This document shows positions 57,409 to 64,000 of a stretch of DNA of 64,000 nucleotides, in pieces. The position numbers and the translations under genes were made by a program. The notes beneath the pieces are model-generated. The model worked only from the letters and a program-made list of their open reading frames with translations. It did not search any database and was not told the DNA's origin. The stretch's first letter is position 1, and every line of letters begins with the position of its first letter. Origin of the DNA: Burkholderia sp. FERM BP-3421 (GTDB taxonomy: Bacteria; Pseudomonadota; Gammaproteobacteria; Burkholderiales; Burkholderiaceae); assembly GCF_028657905.1 (NCBI RefSeq), contig NZ_CP117781.1, positions 744,001 to 808,000 on the forward strand, given 5' to 3'.

Positions 57409-58995
57409 TCACGACAACGCGTGGAACACCCAGTACAAGCCGCCCGCGAGCGCGATCGATGCCGGCAGCGTCAGCACCCAGGCGAGCACGAGGCTGCGCA
57501 CGGTGCCCCACTGCAACCCCGAGCCGTTCGCCGCCATCGTGCCGGCGACGCCCGACGACAGCACGTGCGTGGTCGACACCGGCAGCCCGTACACGTCGGC
57601 CGCGCCGATCGTCAGCATGGCGACCAACTCGGCCGACGCACCCTGTCCGTAGGTCAGGTGCTGCTTGCCGATCTTCTCGCCGACCGTCACCACGATCCGC
57701 TTCCAGCCGACCATCGTGCCGAGGCCGAGCGCGATCGCCACGGCCACCTTGACCCAGGTCGGGATGAATTTCGTCGCGTGATCGAGCTGCCCGCGGTAAT
57801 TGTCGATCGCCTTGCGGTCCTCGGGTGCGAACGCCGGCTGGCCCGCTTTCTCCATCAGGCGGATCGCCTCCGACACCAGGTACATCGTATTGCGCACGTT
57901 GTCCGCCTCGCCTTGCGGCACGGCAGCGATCGAGCCCGTCGCGCCGACCGACGTCGCGAGCGAATCGGACAGCTGCCGCACGGCGGTCACCGTCGTGGGC
58001 GTCAGCCGGCGCGATTGCACATAGGCTTCGGTCTCCGCGCGCGGGTGAGCCGACGGCGCGGCGCCGTTCTCATACTTCGCGAACGTGGCGGACGCCTGGC
58101 GCGTGACGGCGATGAAGGTCTGCGTCTCGGCGGGCGTGACCGCCTTGTTGAGCGCATACGCGGTCGGCACGGTGCCGATCAGGATCAGCATGATGAGGCC
58201 CATGCCTTTCTGGCCGTCGTTCGAGCCGTGCGCGAACGACACGCCGGTGCAGGTCAGGATCAGCAGGCAGCGGATCCAGAACGGCGGCGGCTGGTCCTTG
58301 GGTGGTTCCTGGTACAGGGCGGGGACCCGCACGAGCGTTTTCAGCACCAGCAGCAGCAGGCCGGCGAACAGGAAGCCGACGATCGGCGAGAGCAGCAGCG
58401 ACTTGCCGACGCCGAGCGCCTGGCCCCAGTCGACGCCGCTCGTGCCCGAGGGCCCGCGCAGCAACTGGTTCATCAGCCCGACGCCGATGATCGAACCGAT
58501 CAGCGTATGCGAGCTGGACGACGGCAAGCCGAAGTACCAGGTCGCGAGGTTCCACAGGATCGCGGCGATCAGCAGCGCGAACACCATCGCAAAGCCTGCG
58601 CTGTTGCCGACCTGGAGGATCAGCTCGACCGGCAGCAATTGGAGGATGCCGAACGCGACTGCGCCGCTCGACACCATCACGCCGAGGAAATTCCAGAGGC
58701 CGGACCACACGACCGCGACGTTGGGCGTCAGCGAGTGGGTGTAGATCACGGTCGCGACGGCATTGGCCGTATCGTGAAAGCCGTTGACGAACTCGAAGCC
58801 GAGCGCGATCAGCAGCGCGATGCCGAGCAGCAGGTACGGGAAGATCGAGTGCTCGCGGATCGGCGACAGGTCCGACACCAGGTGCATCAATACATAGACC
58901 GCACCGGCCGCGAGCACGACGACGAAAAGGGCGAGGCCGGCGTGACGCGTGCGATCGAGGTCGACCCCGGATGCCGGGGACAGAGGCTGATTCAT
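57409..58995 (-). CDS. pit: Pit-family inorganic phosphate transporter
   Basis: A 528-residue inner-membrane phosphate:H+ symporter. Two PHO4 halves carry the signatures GFEFVNGFHDTANAVATVI (N-terminal) and YGLPVSTTHVLSSGVAG (C-terminal), separated by a hydrophilic insert (about 230-380). The last 38 codons are the source of the adjacent tandem array. A Pho-box-like site lies 47 bases upstream of the start, on the same strand. Pit carriers usually serve phosphate-replete growth, and PhoB represses pit in some rhizobia, so repression is the more likely effect here (inference). Confidence 0.92.
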   Translation of the reverse strand: MNQPLSPASGVDLDRTRHAGLALFVVVLAAGAVYVLMHLVSDLSPIREHSIFPYLLLGIALLIALGFEFVNGFHDTANAVATVIYTHSLTPNVAVVWSGLWNFLGVMVSSGAVAFGILQLLPVELILQVGNSAGFAMVFALLIAAILWNLATWYFGLPSSSSHTLIGSIIGVGLMNQLLRGPSGTSGVDWGQALGVGKSLLLSPIVGFLFAGLLLLVLKTLVRVPALYQEPPKDQPPPFWIRCLLILTCTGVSFAHGSNDGQKGMGLIMLILIGTVPTAYALNKAVTPAETQTFIAVTRQASATFAKYENGAAPSAHPRAETEAYVQSRRLTPTTVTAVRQLSDSLATSVGATGSIAAVPQGEADNVRNTMYLVSEAIRLMEKAGQPAFAPEDRKAIDNYRGQLDHATKFIPTWVKVAVAIALGLGTMVGWKRIVVTVGEKIGKQHLTYGQGASAELVAMLTIGAADVYGLPVSTTHVLSSGVAGTMAANGSGLQWGTVRSLVLAWVLTLPASIALAGGLYWVFHALS

Positions 58996-59041
58996 GACGG
59001 CCTTGGGACGAGTGGGATGAACCGATCCTAGCGTCCGCCGT

Positions 59042-59059
59042 CTGGCAGTTTTATGACAC
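59042..59059 (-). promoter_or_regulatory. Pho-box-like site upstream of pit
   Basis: The minus strand reads GTGTCATAAAACTGCCAG, close to the 18-bp Pho box CTGTCATAAATCTGTCAC: two TGtCA/TGcCA half-sites around an A-rich centre with the right spacing. Confidence 0.55.
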
Positions 59060-59192
59060 GCGACAAGATGGCCGCGATTGGCGACGCACAGGCGGGAACC
59101 CGCGCGCGCCGAGCGCTATTCATGCTGATTTTGTGCCGATTCCCGTGACTTTCTTTCATATCGAAAGGGCTTGTCTGCACAATGCGCCGGCA

Positions 59193-60077
59193 TCAGCGGG
59201 CGCCGGCGGGCGCCGCCCGGGCGAAGCGCCGCGCGCCCGCCACGCAGGCCACCACGGCCACGGTCACGCCGATCATCGCGGGCGGCACGGGCTCATGCAG
59301 CAGCCAGGCCGCGAGCAGCAGGCCGAAGAACGGCTGCAGCAGCTGCAGCTGCCCGACTCCCGCGATGCCGCCCTGCGCGAGCCCGCGATACCAGAACACG
59401 AAACCGATCAGCATGCTGAACAGCGACACGTAGGCCAGCCCCCACAGCGCGGCGGGGCCGACATGCTCGAACGACGTGGGCCAATACCACAGCATCAGCG
59501 GAACCATCACCGGCAGCGACAGCACGAGCGCCCACGAAATCACCTGCCAGCCGCCGAGCCGGCGCGACAGATGCGCGCCTTCCGCGTAGCCGAGGCCGCA
59601 GACGACGATCGCGGCCAGCATCAGCAGGTCGCCCACGGGCGATGCATCGAGGCCGTTGCGCAACGCGTAGGCCGCGACCACGGCGCTGCCCGCGAGCGAG
59701 AACAGCCAGAATGCACGCTGCGGATGTTCGCCGCCGCGCAGCACGCCGAAGACGGCGGTCGCGAGCGGCAGCAGGCCGATGAAGACGATCGCGTGCGCGG
59801 ACGTCACGTGCCGCAGCGCGAGCGCCGTCAGCAGCGGAAACCCGACGACGACGCCGAGCGCGACGATCGCGAGCGGCACGAGGTCGCGACGCGCGGGACG
59901 CGCTTCGCGAAACGCGAGCAACAGCGCGAGCCCCAGCGCGCCGGCGATCGTCGCGCGCGCAACGGTCAGGAACACCGGGTCGAGTCCTTGCACCGCGATG
60001 CGGGTCGCGGGCAGCGAACCACTGAAAATCACCACCCCCAGCAGGCCGTTCAGCCAGCCGCTCGTCGTCTTGTCCAT
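59193..60077 (-). CDS. EamA/DMT family transporter
   Basis: A 294-residue protein with ten predicted transmembrane helices in two EamA halves. The first begins LLGVVIFSGSLPATRIAV; the second carries ALWGLAYVSLFSMLIGFVFW and GQLQLLQPFFGLLLA. The ATG at 60077 is chosen for the GGAG seven bases upstream. It probably exports amino acids or metabolites. It is divergent from a MocR regulator with repeated sites between them, so it is the probable target of that regulator. Confidence 0.87.
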   Translation of the reverse strand: MDKTTSGWLNGLLGVVIFSGSLPATRIAVQGLDPVFLTVARATIAGALGLALLLAFREARPARRDLVPLAIVALGVVVGFPLLTALALRHVTSAHAIVFIGLLPLATAVFGVLRGGEHPQRAFWLFSLAGSAVVAAYALRNGLDASPVGDLLMLAAIVVCGLGYAEGAHLSRRLGGWQVISWALVLSLPVMVPLMLWYWPTSFEHVGPAALWGLAYVSLFSMLIGFVFWYRGLAQGGIAGVGQLQLLQPFFGLLLAAWLLHEPVPPAMIGVTVAVVACVAGARRFARAAPAGAR

Positions 60078-60140
60078 GCCCAGGCTCCTGTATCGAAGCA
60101 GCAGCATCCCATGTCGGGGCGATCGGAGTAAGCTACGGAT

Positions 60141-60183
60141 CAGTACAATTCGAGCAAACTGTACTTATTCAGGAGCAGTACAG
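60141..60183. promoter_or_regulatory. Repeated operator between DMT gene and MocR regulator
   Basis: AGTACA (60142-60147) and TGTACT (60160-60165) form an inverted pair. A third copy, CAGTACAG, abuts the regulator ATG at 60176-60183. Repeated half-sites are usual for MocR regulators. Confidence 0.5.
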
Positions 60184-61617
60184 ATGACGGAGACGGACAA
60201 GGACGCGCGTGCGCCGGGCAGCCGGGTCGAGCGCGTGATGAGCACGTTGCGCGAGCGTATCGCGAGCCGCGCGCTGGCGCCGGGCGCGCGCGTGCCGTCG
60301 ATTCGCGCGATGGCGGAGGGCGTGGGCGTATCGAAGTCGACGGTGGTCGAGGCATACGATCGCCTCGTCGCGGAAGGGACGCTCGCCGCGCGGCGCGGCT
60401 CGGGATTCTTCGTGTCCGGCCACGCGCCGCCGTTCGTGCTCGCGGATCTCGGTCCGAGCCTTGATCGCGAGGTGGATCCGCTGTGGCTTACGCGGCAGTC
60501 GCTCGAGGTCGGCGCGGGCGGCCTGCGGCCCGGCTGCGGCTGGCTGCCGCCGGACTGGCTGCCCGCCGACGGCGTGCGCCGCGCGCTGCGCGCCGTCGCG
60601 CGGGATCCAGTGGCCCAGCTGACCGACTATGCGGTGCCGCGCGGCCTGCCGGCGCTGCGCCAGCAATTGTCATGGCGGCTCGCGCAATACGGCGTCGAAG
60701 CGCCGCCCGAACAGATCGTGCTGACGGACGGCGGCACGCACGCGCTCGACCTGCTGTGCCGCTTCCTGCTCGAACCGGGCGACACGGTGCTGGTCGACGA
60801 CCCGTGCTACTTCAATTTCCCGGCATTGTTGCGCACGCATCGGTTGAAGATCGTCAGCGTGCCCTACACGGCGACCGGCCCCGATCTCGCGCGCTTCGAG
60901 CAGGTGCTCGCCGAATATCGGCCGCGCGTCTACGTGACCAATGCCGCGCTCCACAATCCGACCGGCGCGACGCTCGCGCCCGCGGTCGCGCACCGCGTGC
61001 TGACGCTCGCGGCCGAACACGATCTGCTGATCGTCGAGGACGACATCTTCGCGGATTTCGAGGCCGAGCCCGCGCCGCGGCTCGCGGCGTTCGACGGCCT
61101 GGCGCGGGTGGTGTCGATCGGCAGCTTCTCGAAGACGCTGTCGGCCTCGGTGCGTTGCGGCTACATCGCCGCGCGCGCGGAATGGATCGAGCCGCTGATC
61201 GACCTGAAGCTCGCGACCGCGTTCGGCAACAGCGAACTCGCCTCGGCGGTCGTGCAGCGGATGCTGGTCGACGGCACCTATCGCCGGCATCTCGACGGCC
61301 TGCGCACCCGCCTCGCCGATGCGATGAGCCGCGTGGGACGCCGCCTGACCTCGGCCGGGCTCGAGATCGTGGTGCGGCCGCGCGGCGGCATGTTCCTGTG
61401 GATGCGGCTGCCCGACGGTCTCGACGCGGCGCGGGTGGCGCGTCATGCGCTCGACGACGGCGTTGTGTTCGCGCCGGGCAACGTGTTCAGCGTCACGCAG
61501 TCGGCGGCGGACTGCTTGCGTTTCAACGTGTCGCAATGCGACCGGCCCAAGGTGTACGACGCGTTGCGGCGCGGGATCGACCGGTGCGTGAAGGAGGCGG
61601 CGCAGGCGGACGCATGA
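60184..61617 (+). CDS. MocR/PdxR-type GntR regulator with aminotransferase domain
   Basis: A 477-residue fusion. Residues about 10-80 are a GntR winged helix (LRERIASRALAPGARVPSIR, then GVSKSTVVEAYDRL, ending RRGSGFFV). Residues about 110-470 are a fold-type I aminotransferase-like domain with LTDGGTHALDLL, NPTGATL and the PLP lysine in SIGSFSKTLSASVRCGY. Such proteins sense amino acids or vitamin B6 through the PLP domain. AGGAG lies eight bases before the ATG. It probably controls the divergent DMT transporter and itself. Confidence 0.9.
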   Translation: MTETDKDARAPGSRVERVMSTLRERIASRALAPGARVPSIRAMAEGVGVSKSTVVEAYDRLVAEGTLAARRGSGFFVSGHAPPFVLADLGPSLDREVDPLWLTRQSLEVGAGGLRPGCGWLPPDWLPADGVRRALRAVARDPVAQLTDYAVPRGLPALRQQLSWRLAQYGVEAPPEQIVLTDGGTHALDLLCRFLLEPGDTVLVDDPCYFNFPALLRTHRLKIVSVPYTATGPDLARFEQVLAEYRPRVYVTNAALHNPTGATLAPAVAHRVLTLAAEHDLLIVEDDIFADFEAEPAPRLAAFDGLARVVSIGSFSKTLSASVRCGYIAARAEWIEPLIDLKLATAFGNSELASAVVQRMLVDGTYRRHLDGLRTRLADAMSRVGRRLTSAGLEIVVRPRGGMFLWMRLPDGLDAARVARHALDDGVVFAPGNVFSVTQSAADCLRFNVSQCDRPKVYDALRRGIDRCVKEAAQADA

Positions 61618-61618
61618 G

Positions 61619-62410
61619 TCAGCGGCGGATGGACCCGGGCGGGACCGCCGCGAGATCGAGGTAGCTGAACGCCGAGCGGGCGCGCGCGACGTCGTCGAGG
61701 TCGACGAGCACGTCGACGACGGCCTCGCGGTCCTCGGGCGCAGCCGCGATGCACGAGCCGTCGGGCGCCGCGACCAGGCTCGCGCCGCTGAACGCATAGC
61801 GTTCGCCTGCGCCGACCCGGTTCGCCATCGCGACGAACAGCTGGTTCTCCAGCGCGCGGACGGGGATCATCTGCCGATGAATCGAGCCGTGCGGATGCAT
61901 CATGCCGTCGAGGATGAGGATCAGATGCGCGCCCTGACGCGCGAGCGCGCGCGCGGTTTCAGGAAATTCCAGATCGAAGCAGATCAGCAGGCCGAGCGGG
62001 ATGCCGCGCCAGGTGCAGACGGGAAACGCGTCGCCCGCGTCGAACACGCCGAGATCCGATTCATAGAGATGGGTCTTGCGGTAGTGCAGACGGATCTCGC
62101 CTTGCTCGTCGATCAGCAGTGCGGTGTTGAAGCAACGCGCGCCGTCGCGTTCCGCGCAGCCGATCGCGACGGCGACCCGGGCCGCGTGCGCGGCGTCGCG
62201 CACCGCGCGGATCGACGCGCCGTCGACGGGTTCCGCCAGCAGGCCGACGTTGTCCGGAGTGGGAAAGCCTTGCAGGTAGGTCTCGGAGAACACCACGAGG
62301 TCGGTCTGCCCGCGCGCGGCCGCGATGTGCGCCAGCGCTTTGGCGAGATTGTCGCGAAGCGCGCCGTCGCGCAGCGAGGACTGGATCAGGCGGAGGCGAA
62401 GGGGCTTCAT
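61619..62410 (-). CDS. Carbon-nitrogen hydrolase, nitrilase superfamily
   Basis: A 263-residue cytoplasmic amidohydrolase. The catalytic triad is in view: Glu in VVFSETYLQG, Lys in YRKTHLYE, Cys in ICFDLEFPETAR. It hydrolyses a C-N bond of an amide or carbamoyl compound. Its ATG overlaps the NCS1 permease stop by four bases (ATGA), so the pair is co-translated. That links the enzyme to a nucleobase, hydantoin or allantoin-like substrate imported by the permease. The exact substrate is not deducible. Confidence 0.85.
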   Translation of the reverse strand: MKPLRLRLIQSSLRDGALRDNLAKALAHIAAARGQTDLVVFSETYLQGFPTPDNVGLLAEPVDGASIRAVRDAAHAARVAVAIGCAERDGARCFNTALLIDEQGEIRLHYRKTHLYESDLGVFDAGDAFPVCTWRGIPLGLLICFDLEFPETARALARQGAHLILILDGMMHPHGSIHRQMIPVRALENQLFVAMANRVGAGERYAFSGASLVAAPDGSCIAAAPEDREAVVDVLVDLDDVARARSAFSYLDLAAVPPGSIRR

Positions 62411-63933
62411 CGGCGGGGCGTCGAGGAGGAGGGCCGGGCCGGCTCGTCGAGCCCGGCGATGATGCGCGCTTCGCGCGACAGATCCAGCGAGCGCGACAGC
62501 AGCGCATAGATCCCGCCCGCGGCGACGAGGCCGACCAGCCACGCGACGTCGACGCCGCCGAGCTGTTTCGCGAGCGGCCCGACGAATACGTCGCGTCCCG
62601 TATCGGCATCGCTGATCGAAAAGAATGGAACCATCGCGGCGAAGCCGAGCAGGTACGCCGCGATGCCGCGCGCCTGCCACGCGCCGTAGATCCCGTGCGG
62701 CGTGAAGAAATGCGGGATCGCATAGCGGCCGCGCCGCACGCAGAAGTAGTCGACCAGATTGACCGCAGTCCACGGCACGAGGAAGTACAGCATCAGCACG
62801 AGGAACGTGTGCAGCAGCGCGATGCCGTTGCCGCGGATCGTCAGTACGCACAGCAGCACGCCGACGCTGATCGCGGCGATCGCACCGACCCGCGCGCGCC
62901 GGGTCGGCCGGATCGGCGTCAGCGAATCGATGCCGGTCAGCACCGTCAGCATCGCGCTGTACAGGTTGAGCGCGATGATCGGCAGAAAGCCCGCGAGCGA
63001 CACGATCACGATCAGCGGCCCCAGCCCCGGCGCGAGCCCGGCGCCGATCCGATACAGCGCGAGCAGCGCATCGGCCGCGTGCAGTTCCTGCGCGAGCCAT
63101 GCGCCGAGCCCGATCATCCATGCGCCCGACAGCGACGCGCCGGCGAACACCACGGCGATCAGTTTCGCGCGGCTCGTGTGCTTCGGCAGGTAACGCGAGT
63201 AATCGGAGACATAGGGCGCATACGAGATGTTGTAGCTGGCCGCGATCGCGAACTGGGCCGCGAATGCGATGCCGCCGAAGCCCGGCGGGATCGCGCGCGG
63301 GCCGTCCGGCAGCGGGGCGTGACCGATCAGCAGCGCGAGCGTGACGAGCAGATAGAGCGGCAGCGTCGCATACAGCGCCCACCTGAACGCGCGATGCATA
63401 AGGTCGTGGCCGTAGATCGCGAGCAGCGCGCCCGCCGCGATCGCGCTGGCCGCCACCGCCGCGCCGTCGAGGCCGAACACGTTGCGCACGCCGTCGACCA
63501 TCAGCGACACGTTGACGACATTGAAGCCGACGAACACGAACAGGGTTGCCAGCAGCGCGACGATCACGCCGCGATAGCCGAACTGCGCCCGCGACTGGAT
63601 CATCTGAGGCAGGCCCATTTCCGGCCCCTGCGATCCGTGGAAGGCCATGAACAGCGTGCCGAACATGATTCCGAGCGCGCCGGCGAGCGTCGTCCAACCG
63701 GCCGACAGGCCCATCGACGGACCGACGAAGCCGATCGAGATCGTGAAGAAATGGAAATTGCCGAGGAACCAGAACGGCCCCTGGCTCGCGAGCCGCGCGT
63801 GCCGTTCGTGTTCGGGGATGTAGTCGATCGAACGCTGTTCGATCGAGAGGCTCGGTGGCGAGAGGCCCGCTGGCGAGAGGCTCGGTGGCGCATCGGCATG
63901 CGCGGCGTGGTCGGAGGTGGGCAACTGGGGCAT
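62407..63933 (-). CDS. NCS1 family cytosine/purine-type permease
   Basis: A 508-residue inner-membrane transporter with about 12 helices. NCS1 traits include the cytoplasmic N-terminus ending in SIDYIPEHERH, WFLGNFHFFTISIGF in helix 1, and the YVSDYSRYLP loop typical of cytosine permease (CodB)-like members. The ATG at 63933 follows GGAGCGG; an upstream ATG at 63987 would add 18 residues. The N-terminus carries a Ser/Pro/Leu repeat (PSLSPAGLSPPSLS). It works with the coupled amidohydrolase downstream. Confidence 0.87.
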   Translation of the reverse strand: MPQLPTSDHAAHADAPPSLSPAGLSPPSLSIEQRSIDYIPEHERHARLASQGPFWFLGNFHFFTISIGFVGPSMGLSAGWTTLAGALGIMFGTLFMAFHGSQGPEMGLPQMIQSRAQFGYRGVIVALLATLFVFVGFNVVNVSLMVDGVRNVFGLDGAAVAASAIAAGALLAIYGHDLMHRAFRWALYATLPLYLLVTLALLIGHAPLPDGPRAIPPGFGGIAFAAQFAIAASYNISYAPYVSDYSRYLPKHTSRAKLIAVVFAGASLSGAWMIGLGAWLAQELHAADALLALYRIGAGLAPGLGPLIVIVSLAGFLPIIALNLYSAMLTVLTGIDSLTPIRPTRRARVGAIAAISVGVLLCVLTIRGNGIALLHTFLVLMLYFLVPWTAVNLVDYFCVRRGRYAIPHFFTPHGIYGAWQARGIAAYLLGFAAMVPFFSISDADTGRDVFVGPLAKQLGGVDVAWLVGLVAAGGIYALLSRSLDLSREARIIAGLDEPARPSSSTPRR

Positions 63934-64000
63934 CGGATCCGCTCCGCGGCGTGAGACGCCGTCGCGCGGCAGTCCGCGCGACGGCATGGAACCAGGACCC

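Noticed and set aside
56528..57511. Several overlapping minus-strand proteins with repeated CREWLGTV-like segments
   Set aside because: They are translations of the 104-base pit-derived array in shifting frames, not independent repeat proteins.

Overview
The window is high-GC chromosomal DNA of a Burkholderia species. The 16S gene has the Burkholderia signature. The gene content also fits: 2-aminoethylphosphonate catabolism, hydroxyproline catabolism, quinate/shikimate use and an orphan type VI vgrG. The exact species (gladioli/glumae-like is my impression) is inference.

Layout. 0-4 kb: small unknown proteins, a leucine-rich-repeat protein kinase, a membrane-anchored unknown and a metallophosphoesterase. 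4.05-9.52 kb: an A/T-richer insert holding a type VI vgrG, a transglycosylase-like effector and an exported candidate immunity protein, bracketed by two decayed IS5-family copies in opposite orientation. 9.6-14 kb: fucU, a frameshifted DUF1493 gene, a DoxX protein, a secreted unknown and a zinc metalloprotease lipoprotein. 14.4-22.4 kb: a six-gene minus-strand operon (porin, beta-propeller, DyP peroxidase, ferric ABC transporter) behind a promoter with a Fur box. 23.1-30.7 kb: hydroxyproline region with MHS transporter, substrate-binding protein, 4-hydroxyproline epimerase, three-subunit D-hydroxyproline dehydrogenase and a PAS-AraC regulator; the divergent promoter carries a perfect 16-bp inverted repeat. 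31.1-36 kb: quinate/shikimate catabolism (quiC with two frameshifts, aroQ, a shikimate/quinate dehydrogenase, MFS transporter). 36-44.7 kb: phosphonate cluster phnW divergent from phnSTUVAY plus a PhnZ-like HD gene. 44.7-50.6 kb: a complete rrn operon (tandem promoters, 16S, tRNA-Ile, tRNA-Ala, 23S, 5S, terminator). 50.8-54.9 kb: a decayed acetyltransferase, a chemoreceptor, a gene-poor stretch and tRNA-Val. 55-64 kb: DHA2 exporter, a tandem array made of copies of the 3' end of the adjacent pit phosphate transporter, pit with a Pho-box-like site, a DMT exporter divergent from a MocR regulator, and a nitrilase-family amidohydrolase with an NCS1 permease.

How the genes work together. Three catabolic blocks each pair import with stepwise breakdown: hydroxyproline to the delta-1-pyrroline-4-hydroxy-2-carboxylate level, shikimate/quinate to protocatechuate, and aminoethylphosphonate to phosphonoacetate, then acetate plus phosphate. 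The iron operon couples an outer-membrane porin, a Tat-exported DyP/EfeB-like enzyme and an FbpABC importer.

Sequence quality. Three genes (DUF1493, quiC twice, HD) are broken by what reads as one surplus base in a G/C run. The rRNA and tRNA genes also differ at positions that are normally invariant. Consensus errors are a serious possibility, so the pseudogene calls are provisional.
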